The notes under the pieces were generated by a model. The model had not been told where the DNA came from, ran no database searches, and saw nothing but the letters and a program-made list of their open reading frames with translations. From positions 62,001 through 126,000 of the forward strand of contig JAKAZU010000001.1 of assembly GCA_021826525.1 (NCBI GenBank): a stretch of DNA of 64,000 nucleotides, in the 5' to 3' direction. How positions within the stretch are numbered: position 1 is the stretch's first letter; each line of letters begins with the position of its first letter. Of the stretch, positions 49,895 to 58,193 are shown one piece after another. Origin of the DNA: Thermoplasmata archaeon. GTDB lineage: Archaea; Thermoplasmatota; Thermoplasmata; UBA184. Both the position numbers and the translations under genes were made by a program.

Positions 49895-49915
49895 ATACGA
49901 TTCATCGTATACGAT
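49895..49915 (-). promoter_or_regulatory. Palindromic operator/TATA region of the five-gene operon
   Basis: Three alternating half-sites of ATACGAT: forward at 49895-49901, reverse at 49904-49910, forward at 49909-49915, including the perfect 12-bp palindrome ATCGTATACGAT with a central GTATAC. Such an array overlapping a promoter is typical of autoregulated repressor binding. Confidence 0.6.
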
Positions 49916-50011
49916 GGACGACGAGTTCTTAGAGTGGGGCTTTCGCAATACGAATGGGGACCCCTCCCCCCGTCGTCGGGGAGTGATGGGTCCGGCGTAA
50001 TTGGGCCTCGA

Positions 50012-50332
50012 CTACCCTATCACCAGAAACAGGGGCGGGGAGTCGTCATACGAGGGAAAAACCGCCCGGAACCGCGAAGGTTCGGGTTGAGAACCTGCTT
50101 GTGTCGACTTGAACAGACGACACTCACCCCGACGCGTTTTCCCTATTTCGTGGAAGCCGAATAGTTCGAAGAACGCGATTAGGGCAGGGTGCGTCGGGAA
50201 CACGTCAACGTATGACTCGGTAATCCTGTTCTCAACGAGGAAGTTGAACGCGAACCACAGAAGTCGCTCACTCAGCCGGATGCGTTGCATGGATTCATCG
50301 ACCTTGAACGAGCAAATCTTCAGACGACGGGC
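50012..50332 (-). pseudogene. C-terminal GNAT half of an interrupted PIN-GNAT gene
   Basis: Continues in the same frame as the PIN gene after a single TAG codon at 50333-50335. It reads ARRLKICSFKVDES, then SERLLWFAFNFLVENRITE (acetyl-CoA-binding helix region) and YVDVFPTH..LIAFFELFGFHEIG, the last strands and helix of a GNAT acetyltransferase. It has an internal ATG (50290), but a GNAT fold cannot be complete from there. About 30 extra residues follow before the stop. Confidence 0.75.
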
Positions 50333-50995
50333 CTAGGGCATACCATCGATCGGCTCGTTCTCGTTTTTGTAAATCATCAGAGCGTGCAGGTGCCCAGTCG
50401 GCCCGTCCACCCAGACACACTTCCGCCCCTCTCGCGCTTTGTCAGCGAACCACTCGGCGAACTCAGCGTACTCCTCCTTGAACGAGTCAAAGAACGGGTC
50501 GTCGATCCAAGTGCCGTTGATGGGACCGTGGCGCAAGTACTGCGGCAGTGGCGGTAGGCTGATGCCGAAGAACTGTGAGAACAGGACAGCTCCAGTTTCG
50601 ACGTCCAAGATCCGGTCAGCCAAGCCGACTCGAAGACCTCGACTGATGAGCCTTTGATCCTCGGTGATCAAGAAATCGACTGCGTTGGCGTAGACCGCAT
50701 AGAGAAGATGCGAGTCGCGTTGATCGTTAGATCTGGGTCCCTCGCCCGACTGAAGCCGAAATCCCTTGGTAGGCTCCGCTGGGGTCTCCAGCTCAGGATA
50801 GGCGTCGAGCTTCCGCAGAACGACTTTGCGGCGATCCTCGTTAGGATCGGAACTGATCTCGACGCGGGTGATCGGGTGGATCACGCACTTCGCGGAGTGC
50901 TCACTTAGTAGACCGAGGAGGCTTGGTAGTCCCGGTGTATCGATCGCCTGGCCCTCTCGATCTATGATGAGGTTTGTGTCAAGCAGTATCCTCAC
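50333..50995 (-). CDS. PIN-domain nuclease with N-terminal part of a GNAT domain (interrupted by TAG)
   Basis: The N-terminus RILLDTNLIID and later HPITRVEI and VDFLITEDQRLI carry the conserved acidic residues of a PIN ribonuclease. From about residue 160 the protein enters a second domain (DPFFDSFKEEYAEFAEWFADKAREG, VWVDGPTGHLHALMIYKNE) matching the beginning of GNAT proteins fused to PIN domains. It stops at TAG after EPIDGMP, and the missing GNAT half follows in frame. I start at the GTG at 50995, where the PIN strand begins; the frame extends to 51013. Such proteins are thought of as toxin-like, but this copy may be inactive or recoded. Confidence 0.75.
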   Translation of the reverse strand: MRILLDTNLIIDREGQAIDTPGLPSLLGLLSEHSAKCVIHPITRVEISSDPNEDRRKVVLRKLDAYPELETPAEPTKGFRLQSGEGPRSNDQRDSHLLYAVYANAVDFLITEDQRLISRGLRVGLADRILDVETGAVLFSQFFGISLPPLPQYLRHGPINGTWIDDPFFDSFKEEYAEFAEWFADKAREGRKCVWVDGPTGHLHALMIYKNENEPIDGMP

Positions 50996-51090
50996 AACGA
51001 ACCTAAAGGGCACTCACACTCCAAGCCATTCAAGTTTCGGCCCATTGCGGAGGCAGACCAGAGGAGCGCATGAGTCTATAGCGGTCGACT

Positions 51091-53406
51091 CTAGTCGCCC
51101 AAGACTCCGGAGATGACCGGTTCCCGAGCTAGAACTCGCCGGAGGTCGCCGAACTCGGGAATCCCTAAGGCCGCAGAAATGGCATCATCGACCTGAGCCC
51201 GGACCGGATCCCGCTCGATTTGCGAGAAGGGAAGCAGAGTCTGATCCGCGACTTCATCCCAAAGCGAATCGAGCGAACGTGCCGCATCGGAGTCGAGAAT
51301 CCCCAAGTCGGGGACCGGGAGTTCCTCGTACCAAGTTTTCGGGAACTTGATCCACGGGCCCCGGGTTTCCTGCCGGCGCATCAGAAGCGAGAAGAACCCG
51401 AGTGTCGAGTTTGACCAAAGGGCCAATCGACTTTCAAGTCGATCCGCTTCGCGTCGTCGAATGTCCCTGGAACGAGTTGGCCACCATACATTCGACAGCG
51501 CGGGGCTGGACACCCAAGTCGCGGCGAGCGCGGAAGTGTCGAGCCATATTTCCTTCGGGAGCATGAGCCGACCCGCTCGAGACCACAGAAGGTTGGCGCC
51601 CCGCATCGGTCGTCTCGGACGAGGCGCGGTGAGTGGAACCAGGTGTTTGTTCGGAGCGAGCTTCAATCGGTTCATTGTAGCGGCGTCGTACCCCCAGAGC
51701 GCCGGGTAAGGGGTGTTCCCGGAGCTGATGTCGAACCCGTCGTAGATGTCTCGGCCATCAGGACCCAACTCGAACCCATCCCCGAGCCGGACCATTCGAA
51801 TTGATCCAACAACGCCCCTTCCTGGGGCGAACACCTTGCCGACTCTAAGGTGGTAAGCGACCCGACAGAGATCTGTCTGGGCGAACGATGTCGGAAGACT
51901 CCAAGGGAGGTTCACATCTTGTCGGAGGTCCACCGCGATCATCTCCCCAAACTTCGACCCGTCGGTGCCAAGTTCACAGGTTCCCGAGGGTGACGAGAGG
52001 GAGGCGGGCGCGCTCTTCCGGATAACCCGCGCGAGGCTCAGCGACTCTATGTTGTTCTTGGGCAGCCTCCACAGATTCACATATCGAGTAGGTGACGCCT
52101 CGGGCTTCGCTGAGCGACGTTGGAGTATCAGGAGAACCTCACTGATGTTCGAGGATTCAGAGAAGTACCAGTTGTCCGGTTCGTGACTGACAATCACAAA
52201 CCGTAGGTCGTAACGCTCGAAGATCCTTCGGGTGGGTTCCCAACTAGAACCCTCCAAGACGGTCTTAGGCAATACCAGCGCCATGACTCCATGATCCTTC
52301 AGTACTCGGTCTCCGATGGCTACGAAAACCGAACCGAGCCCTGCCGTGATGCTGGCTTCGAGGTGTCGTTCTCGAACTAAACGCCGCAGTTCGGCCTGGA
52401 GGTCCGGGCGGGCCTCTTCGGGCAGGTTTCCGAATAGGAGATTACCGTAGACGCTGCGTGTGAAGGGCGGGTTCATGGTTACGAGGTCGAGGAGGGGCAA
52501 CTCGACCCCGGTGGTGCGTCCCTCAGCCCCAGTCGCCCGTCTGGGCCCCACCGACGCTCCCATGAGGGTCGTCTGGACTTGGAGCCTCCTGCCGAGGGCG
52601 AACTGTATGCTCCCGAGCCATTTGTGGTGTCGACTATCGTCTCCAAGAGGGAGTGCATAGAAGTGCATAGTTCGAACGCTCACCCTCGGGTCGTGCATGG
52701 CGACGGTGGCCGCCGCTAGGTGTACCGCCGACTGGATCACGTCGAATCCCCAGAGCCCATCCTCAAGGAGCATCCGGTGCACAGTCTGGGTATCGGGCAT
52801 GATTCCCGACGCAGCGGCCTCCCAGATGTGGCGGTCCACCGCGGAGGTAAGAGCTGCCTTCAAAAGCGTGCCCGTCCCGCAGGCAAGGTCGCTCACCTTG
52901 AGCACGCCTACCGAGCCGGGATCGCTCCACTCGACGGGCCATGAGCACTCCTCGATGGCGAGCTTGAGGAGGAGCGTGGCCGCCGGGAGCTTGGTGTAGA
53001 ACGCGCCGAAGTACTTGGGATCGGCAAGGAGTCGGTGGAAAATGCGCCCCATGAGGTCGTGGCGAAGAGCTCCCCTACGAGTGGAGATGTCGAGGGCGAC
53101 GCGACCGAGAAGTTGGAGAGACGTCAACGTCTCGGCGTTTGAGGGGAGACGCAGAAGTATTTCCCGAGAAACTCTGAAAATCGGGGCGAAGTCGATTACG
53201 TCCGAGATCCGCTTCCACTCTTGGATGAATCCGCCTACCGGATCGCGCTCGTCCAATGTCTGGCGGATAGTCTTGACCGAAGGAACGTGATGCTGTTGTG
53301 CGAGGATCTCCTGGAACAACATGGCGTTGGTCAGGGTCAGCGAGGCGACCCGGAAGATCCGGAGGTTCTCATCCAGCGGGCTAGTCGGACTCCGACTTGG
53401 GGACAA
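51091..53406 (-). CDS. N6-adenine DNA methyltransferase (type I/IIG-like)
   Basis: A 771-residue class gamma-like methylase that would modify adenine in DNA. A helical N-terminal domain (~1-130) includes MGRIFHRLLADPKYFGAFYTKLPAATLL, the typical 'G.fYT....a..l' entry. SAM motif VSDLACGTGTLLKAA lies near residue 175, the catalytic MNPPFTRS near 310, and ALVLPKTVLEGSSWEPTR follows. The C-terminal ~300 residues resemble a target-recognition/specificity domain (PNKHLVPLTAPRPRRP). It overlaps the upstream nuclease-like gene by 26 bp, suggesting coupled expression. Confidence 0.87.
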   Translation of the reverse strand: MSPSRSPTSPLDENLRIFRVASLTLTNAMLFQEILAQQHHVPSVKTIRQTLDERDPVGGFIQEWKRISDVIDFAPIFRVSREILLRLPSNAETLTSLQLLGRVALDISTRRGALRHDLMGRIFHRLLADPKYFGAFYTKLPAATLLLKLAIEECSWPVEWSDPGSVGVLKVSDLACGTGTLLKAALTSAVDRHIWEAAASGIMPDTQTVHRMLLEDGLWGFDVIQSAVHLAAATVAMHDPRVSVRTMHFYALPLGDDSRHHKWLGSIQFALGRRLQVQTTLMGASVGPRRATGAEGRTTGVELPLLDLVTMNPPFTRSVYGNLLFGNLPEEARPDLQAELRRLVRERHLEASITAGLGSVFVAIGDRVLKDHGVMALVLPKTVLEGSSWEPTRRIFERYDLRFVIVSHEPDNWYFSESSNISEVLLILQRRSAKPEASPTRYVNLWRLPKNNIESLSLARVIRKSAPASLSSPSGTCELGTDGSKFGEMIAVDLRQDVNLPWSLPTSFAQTDLCRVAYHLRVGKVFAPGRGVVGSIRMVRLGDGFELGPDGRDIYDGFDISSGNTPYPALWGYDAATMNRLKLAPNKHLVPLTAPRPRRPMRGANLLWSRAGRLMLPKEIWLDTSALAATWVSSPALSNVWWPTRSRDIRRREADRLESRLALWSNSTLGFFSLLMRRQETRGPWIKFPKTWYEELPVPDLGILDSDAARSLDSLWDEVADQTLLPFSQIERDPVRAQVDDAISAALGIPEFGDLRRVLAREPVISGVLGD

Positions 53407-53929
53407 CCAGCACCTCCCTGAGCCTGACTGCGGTTCCTTCTCCTTGCGCGAGTCGCCCGCTTGCCGCCTCTATCGCCTCTTTCAGCTCCCCCACCAGAGC
53501 ATCGACCACGCTCTCTCTGACAAGGCCGTCGTACGTTCGGCGAAGGAGAGCAACTAAGCCGTCAAGATCGGTGGTGACCCAGCTAGAATCCTCCGCTTCA
53601 GTGAACACCTTAGCGTGGAACTCGCAGGTCGAGAGTATCTCCTCAACCAACAGCAGAGAAGCTGCGTGCCGAATTTCTTCCGGGTAGACCAACGCTACCA
53701 CCACGGCAGCCAAACCCTCCTCGATCCGTACCGGGCAGTCCGAGTCCAGGCTTTCCTGCACCCCGGGCCCGTGGCCGATTCTCCCCTCAATGACAATGGG
53801 AAGTCCGGAAAGCTCCACCAACGCAACATCCGGGACGCCGCGTCCACGCTCGCCGATTGGAACGCTACGTTCCGGGATTGCAGACACTACGCCCCTTCGG
53901 TTCAGAAGCTGGGCGAGGGTCACGTTCAC
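53381..53929 (-). CDS. Putative restriction-nuclease-like partner of the methylase
   Basis: A 182-residue protein starting MNVTLAQLLNRRGVVSAIPE. The segment GVPDVALVELSGLPIVIEGRIG has the D...E-x-x layout of a PD-(D/E)XK nuclease core, although the usual Lys is replaced (EGR), and is followed by RIEEGLAAVVVALVYPEEIRHA, a pattern seen in the N-terminal regions of long DNA-methylase proteins. I infer that one ancestral restriction-modification polypeptide is split here into two overlapping genes, but the nuclease assignment is tentative. Confidence 0.55.
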   Translation of the reverse strand: MNVTLAQLLNRRGVVSAIPERSVPIGERGRGVPDVALVELSGLPIVIEGRIGHGPGVQESLDSDCPVRIEEGLAAVVVALVYPEEIRHAASLLLVEEILSTCEFHAKVFTEAEDSSWVTTDLDGLVALLRRTYDGLVRESVVDALVGELKEAIEAASGRLAQGEGTAVRLREVLVVPKSESD

Positions 53930-54216
53930 GACTTCCTCGCGAAGTCCTCCCGCTCGCCCCCTTGGCGTAAAGACACTCTCCGGCCCGCGGACCCCGACGT
54001 AGAGCTAATACTTTGCGACATACCGGTCCATCCCGCGAGTACCCAAGACGCCAACGAGTCCGCCGCCTTGGACGAGCCCCATGAGGGCGTCCTGCTATCC
54101 CCACCCATGCCAGCTGCGGCAAGCTCACTACTCACATCGCGCAGCGCGGCAGGGACTACTCCCACTCCTGAACGCTCTGCGTTTTGGGGTGGAGCTACAG
54201 CCGCGAGGGAAGACAT
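53926..54216 (-). CDS. Doubtful small frame upstream of the nuclease-like gene
   Basis: A 96-codon frame ending in a 4-bp ATGA overlap with the next gene, which is its only support. Its product is Ser/Gly/Ala-rich with no recognisable fold and no obvious ribosome-binding site. It may be the true first gene of the methylase operon or chance. Confidence 0.3.
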   Translation of the reverse strand: MSSLAAVAPPQNAERSGVGVVPAALRDVSSELAAAGMGGDSRTPSWGSSKAADSLASWVLAGWTGMSQSISSTSGSAGRRVSLRQGGEREDFARKS

Positions 54217-54348
54217 GACGCTCTAAGCGGGCGCCTTGACCCCAGTAGGGCACCCCGGCAAGCCCAGGCTGTCGTGGCCGTTTCACGATCGTTTGCCGCA
54301 CCAGAATTTGTTGGCGAAGGGGGTACTCTACAATCGCCCCGTTTGGGA
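54217..54348. other. Short gap without recognised features
   Basis: About 130 bp between the serine recombinase stop and the methylase operon. I see no strong TATA box, hairpin or gene. Confidence 0.5.
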
Positions 54349-54903
54349 TTAGGCGGTCGCCTCCTCGTTCGGCAGGGGGGTAGCCTTTCGCCGGCGTCCC
54401 CAGACGACCGATTCCCCCCGACCCTTTGCCAAGGCCTTCTTCCGCTCAAACGCGGCCCGGGTGGCCTTGGAAATGCGTTCCCGGTAGTCCCGGTCGAGTT
54501 CCGCGACAAGGGTGAGCATCACGTTTCGGACGAGTTCAGGGGTGTCGCTGGTCGAGTCGAGCATAGGAGTCTCCAAGAACCGCCATTGGGCGCCGTAGGA
54601 GTCGAGCCGTCGTAGCAGGTCCAGAGCGCCTAGCGTCCCTGTCCGTGTCATTCGACTCAGGGAGCGGAAGAGGACCACGTCCCATGGTCGGCCCCGGAGG
54701 AGCGCTGCGTCGTGGAGGAGGGCGTTGAGTTGGGTCCGCCCGTCGTCTGCCCCGGAAGCGATCTCGACGTACTCCCGGGCGACGGCGTACCCGTGCCGAG
54801 CGGCGAGATCCCGAAGATCGCGTACTTGATTCTCGAGGATCCCGGCCTCGCCCTCGCGGGACACTCTTGCGTAAATTGCCGCGCGAGTCGGCGGGGCGGT
54901 CAT
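54349..54903 (-). CDS. Serine recombinase (resolvase/invertase family)
   Basis: A 184-residue small serine recombinase. AAIYARVSREGEAG holds the catalytic Ser; ENQVRDLRDLAARHG, then VVLFRSLSRMTRTG with the conserved Arg residues, and LVAELDRDYRERISKATRAAFERKKALAKGRG follow. The C-terminus is short and basic, enough for only a minimal DNA-binding tail. The frame goes to 55002, but the ATG at 54903 precedes the catalytic strand and overlaps the upstream zinc-finger stop (ATGA). Likely role: dimer resolution or DNA inversion within the element. Confidence 0.87.
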   Translation of the reverse strand: MTAPPTRAAIYARVSREGEAGILENQVRDLRDLAARHGYAVAREYVEIASGADDGRTQLNALLHDAALLRGRPWDVVLFRSLSRMTRTGTLGALDLLRRLDSYGAQWRFLETPMLDSTSDTPELVRNVMLTLVAELDRDYRERISKATRAAFERKKALAKGRGESVVWGRRRKATPLPNEEATA

Positions 54904-55091
54904 AGCTCTTCTCTCAATCGGTCGGTGGTGACGAAGCCTGGAAACTCGGGTGACGTACCAGGCCTCGGCCGGTCGGTGAACCAACGGCGGCAGGTCCGGC
55001 AAACCAGCACGATTCGCGGTCCGCGGCGAATCCGATAGGCCCGCGCCTTAGAATGGCCGCACGGGAGTTGGGGCGCAACGGGCTCAGTCAA
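54900..55091 (-). CDS. 63-residue zinc-finger protein
   Basis: A small basic protein with CGH near residue 11 and CRTC near residue 31, suggesting a CxH...CxxC zinc site. It starts at TTG (55091-55089), which overlaps the stop of the preceding 31-residue frame, and ends in a 4-bp overlap with the recombinase start. The unusual start is supported only by the tight packing. Confidence 0.6.
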   Translation of the reverse strand: MTEPVAPQLPCGHSKARAYRIRRGPRIVLVCRTCRRWFTDRPRPGTSPEFPGFVTTDRLREEL

Positions 55092-55183
55092 GGTTCATAC
55101 TCCTCGACCGCGTGGTCGACCTTGCGCTTCACCGCCATGGGAACGAGCGCTGGTGGGAAGGTACGGGGGAAAACCGCCGTCAT
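55088..55183 (-). CDS. 31-residue micro-ORF in the replication module
   Basis: Very short frame whose ATG overlaps the primase-helicase stop (ATGA) and whose TGA overlaps the TTG of the zinc-finger gene. The product begins hydrophobic and ends charged (MAVKRKVDHAVEEYEP). Perfect packing between two genes is the support; function unknown. Confidence 0.45.
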   Translation of the reverse strand: MTAVFPRTFPPALVPMAVKRKVDHAVEEYEP

Positions 55184-57807
55184 GGCTCCCGCCTCCTCTC
55201 GCGCTCTGAGGGGGGCACGCTCCAGTTCTGTGCCTCCTCTTTGAGCGGTTGAGGACTCGCACGGGTGCGGTAGCCAGCGTCACTATCGTCATCCCCGTCA
55301 CCCCCTCCTAGACAGCGCTGCGACCCTTGTGACGCTGGTGACGGTAGTGACGCCGAGTCCCCGACCCTGCGGAGGGCGAGGGGGCGACCCCTGCCGGTGC
55401 GGGGTAGGCGTTCGTACTCCACTCCCAACCGCCGCAGCCCTGGCTTGAGAGTGTCCAGGACGGCAGAGAGGCGCCTTCCATCGGCAGGCCAGCCCCTTGG
55501 CTTGGGCTTGTCCGGGTCGACCACGGGGGTCGCATATGCGCCGAGAGCCTGATGAAGTTCGGTCGCCGTCCCCGTGAACGTGTCGTTGTTGTTGAGCATC
55601 GAGATCACCGCGTCGCCCACCATGTTCTCGGTGACGATGGTCGCCGACGCGTCAGCACGATTCTCGGTGTAGACCCTCAGGAACGTTCCCCCAAGCCACG
55701 GAAGAGCAGGTTCGGCGGCCGCTACCCAGCCCGCAAAGTCGCGCATCCGTACATCTGACGGGACCGCCATCTTGGCGGCGTCGCGGACCGCGAGAACAAC
55801 CGCGTCGAGAATAGCGCCAAAGATACGGCCCGACGCCTCCGAGAACTCGCGGATCAGGTCGGCCTCAGTCTTCCCCAGGGTGGCGCGCAAGTGCGGCCAC
55901 TCAGCGAGGAGGGCGCGGTCCCGAAGATCGGGATGCTCGATAACCGAGCTCACGCCCGTAATGATGACCGGGCGCTTCTCGTTGAAGCTAATCTCGTCGT
56001 CGTCGGTGTAGAGCTGGCGGGTGGAGAAGCCCCCTCCTGTCGCGAGTCGGCACAGCGCATCCGACAGCCAGGCCGGAAGGAGTGACACGTTGTCGACCAC
56101 AAGCACGCGGGAGTTCCTCGCCGATACGGCCAAGTCCCGTTCCTCGCGGAAGACGGAACGCAGGGGGGCCGAGCTCGGGTCGGTGAGGGCGACGATTCGA
56201 GTTGAAGCGAAGGTCTTCCCGCTTCCCTGCTCGCCGTGAATCTCTAGGACCGGGAAAGGGCCCGCCGGCAAGAACGTCCCGAGCAGAAAGGCGACCGCCA
56301 GGACGAAGTGAGGGTCGTCCGGTTGGGTGGCGTTGAGGAACGGCATGAGTTCCGTGAGCGAGCCCCCACGTACGGGGAGGGGAAGGGCCGTGGCGTTCCG
56401 GCCGCGGACGAACGGAATCGGGGCGCCGTCGGTGATGGTCCAACCGTCCGCCCCTGCGCGGATTGCGTGCCAGTCGGGATCGCCGAGATCCATCCAGATT
56501 GCACCCTCGTGAACGCCGATCCGTGTGTAGACCGATTGGGTCGAGCCCTCATGCTCCGCGATGGCTTCGATGGTTGCGAGTGCTGAGGAGAGTGCCTCTC
56601 GCCCGGGGGCTTCGCTCTCCTCACCATAAAACTTCCCAACCAACCAACGCTTGAAACTAGTGGACCGCAGCCGGAACGTTTCGGTGTGGTCACCCACCCT
56701 GACCGAGGCATAGAGCTCATGGGAGGCGTCGTGGAACAGCTCGGCGGAGGCGCGGGCAATCTCCACGAGCCGCGTCGCCTTGCTAACGGTCTCGGGGGGC
56801 ACGCCATCCTGTTCCGACCGCGTGCTCTCGTTGACGGTCGCCGGCTTGCCGAACTTCGAGACCGCCGTGAGAGCCAGGTTGACGATCTGTTTTTCGTGCT
56901 TGGTGAGGTCGTTCGCGAGCATCGTAAAGGCGCCGCGGGTGGTAGCAACCAGCTGCGGCACGGCAATTCGCGGGGTTCTCGAGGCGAGCGAAGCCGTGAA
57001 CGCCCGGAGCCACTCATAATGGCGCCCGGGAGGAAGTTTACCGTCCGGCTCAAGGTCCATGCCGGTGAAGTCGCGAAGTTCCCCACGCGTGGACGTGGGA
57101 ATCGCATCTGGATCCAAGGCGCGACCGTGCCCAGAGTATGTGAACGTCTTGCCGCCCGGCTTCGTTGTTGGCCAGAAGAAGAGTCTCGCGGGGTCCTTGG
57201 TGCCCCGGTCCGTGTGGCCCTCTGTCAGCAGATCGCAAAGAGCGGGCCAAAGGCTCGCCCACTTCTCAGCCGGAACGGGCTTGACGAACGGGACGATCAC
57301 GCGGAACTTTGGCTTCTCGGGCGTAGACGAGAAAGTCGAGTGGACCACATGCTCGACTCCGAGGTCGGTCAGGTGGCCGTGGACCATCTGGGGATCGGCC
57401 CCATCGTCCACGTCCAAGACGGCTGCGAACATGTGCTCGACGTTCGCGTTGGCGCGGGTCGTATTGGGCTTGTAGGAGACCGGGGACCACAGCGCACCGC
57501 CCTTGTGTTCGCGGACCTCGAAAGTGGTCAACTTGGCCCGGAGTTGACCCCAAGTGGTCTCCTCGAGAACTGGTCGGTTGTCCTTCACGCTCGAGAAGTG
57601 GGTGATGACGATGGGCAACGAGTCCAACCCGTGCATGCCGGCGCCCTTCCCACCAGGGTCTCGCCATGTCGTCCCGGGGCCGACGTACGTCGCGATACCG
57701 GTCGGGACCGCGATGAGGGCGTTCGCGTAGGTGGTGCTCGTGACGGTGGCCATGAAGCCGACCGTGATCAGCACCGCCAGCGCGACAGCGATGATTGCGA
57801 CCTTCAC
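55180..57807 (-). CDS. Primase-helicase-like replication protein
   Basis: An 875-codon protein likely to replicate the element. A primase-polymerase-like domain reads FAAVLDVDDGADP (acidic metal motif) followed by VVHSTFSSTPEKPKFRVIVPF. A middle domain leads to a P-loop ATPase with Walker A HGEQGSGKTFAS and Walker B-like RVLVVDNVS, then VIITGVSSVIEHPDLRDRALL as in viral/plasmid D5-type helicases. The C-terminal ~60 residues are disordered and charged. Start uncertain: GTG 57807 is leaderless behind a minus-strand TATA (TTAA at 57833-57836) but adds a hydrophobic N-terminal helix; ATG 57636 begins the conserved part. Confidence 0.8.
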   Translation of the reverse strand: MKVAIIAVALAVLITVGFMATVTSTTYANALIAVPTGIATYVGPGTTWRDPGGKGAGMHGLDSLPIVITHFSSVKDNRPVLEETTWGQLRAKLTTFEVREHKGGALWSPVSYKPNTTRANANVEHMFAAVLDVDDGADPQMVHGHLTDLGVEHVVHSTFSSTPEKPKFRVIVPFVKPVPAEKWASLWPALCDLLTEGHTDRGTKDPARLFFWPTTKPGGKTFTYSGHGRALDPDAIPTSTRGELRDFTGMDLEPDGKLPPGRHYEWLRAFTASLASRTPRIAVPQLVATTRGAFTMLANDLTKHEKQIVNLALTAVSKFGKPATVNESTRSEQDGVPPETVSKATRLVEIARASAELFHDASHELYASVRVGDHTETFRLRSTSFKRWLVGKFYGEESEAPGREALSSALATIEAIAEHEGSTQSVYTRIGVHEGAIWMDLGDPDWHAIRAGADGWTITDGAPIPFVRGRNATALPLPVRGGSLTELMPFLNATQPDDPHFVLAVAFLLGTFLPAGPFPVLEIHGEQGSGKTFASTRIVALTDPSSAPLRSVFREERDLAVSARNSRVLVVDNVSLLPAWLSDALCRLATGGGFSTRQLYTDDDEISFNEKRPVIITGVSSVIEHPDLRDRALLAEWPHLRATLGKTEADLIREFSEASGRIFGAILDAVVLAVRDAAKMAVPSDVRMRDFAGWVAAAEPALPWLGGTFLRVYTENRADASATIVTENMVGDAVISMLNNNDTFTGTATELHQALGAYATPVVDPDKPKPRGWPADGRRLSAVLDTLKPGLRRLGVEYERLPRTGRGRPLALRRVGDSASLPSPASQGSQRCLGGGDGDDDSDAGYRTRASPQPLKEEAQNWSVPPSERERRREP

Positions 57808-57814
57808 GTTTAAC

Positions 57815-57980
57815 CACTCCCCGTGAGTCGGGTTAAGCGCTCACGAACGCGTCGCCGAAGCTCCGACTCGTCCAGCCCGGGCTCGTCGATCGGGGTCCAC
57901 TGGTCGGTGAGCCTGGGAGGGGCTATGGGGAACTACGGCGTGCAGCAGCTCAGGGACCCGTGCCGTTCTTGGCAACGGCG
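57815..57980. other. Short intergenic stretch before the replication module
   Basis: A GTG-initiated 48-codon minus-strand frame (57838-57984) overlaps the stop of the AbrB-operon gene by 4 bp, but has no convincing composition. A second frame encodes an acidic, helix-like peptide without a start codon. TATA-like sequences for the replication gene occur at 57833-57836 and 57809-57814. Confidence 0.35.
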
Positions 57981-58193
57981 TCACCCCCGCGGCGGCCGCC
58001 GGCACCGAAGGGGCTCCGAACCCCCGTCGGTGGAATGGCTCCTGTCGGCTTGGATTTCAGCGAGTAATCGCCGGACGACGGCCGCGGTCAGCGCCGGCTC
58101 GTCCTCCGCGAGGGCCAGTTCGATCCACACCCGAGCGTGGTCCGTGGACCCAAGACGCCCGAGCTGACGGCGCACCTCCGGTTCACCGTTCAT
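57981..58193 (-). CDS. Small protein downstream of AbrB, unknown
   Basis: A 70-residue protein with an N-terminal helix (MNGEPEVRRQLGRLG) and VWIELALAEDEPALTAAVVRRLLAEIQ, then a disordered tail. It overlaps the AbrB gene by 11 bp and has a strong GGAGGTGA ribosome-binding site 7-14 nt before the ATG. Pairing of an AbrB/MazE-type protein with a small partner resembles antitoxin-toxin layouts, but the partner shows no toxin fold. Confidence 0.6.
   Translation of the reverse strand: MNGEPEVRRQLGRLGSTDHARVWIELALAEDEPALTAAVVRRLLAEIQADRSHSTDGGSEPLRCRRPPRG

Noticed and set aside
49914..50000. 28-codon plus-strand frame beside the operator (begins MDDEFLEW)
   Set aside because: Starts within the operator, with no TATA at the right distance and no neighbour coupling.
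57921..57960. Possible third intron-bearing tRNA (GGCTATGGGGAACTACGG resembles the D-arm text)
   Set aside because: No acceptor, anticodon or T arm can be paired around it.
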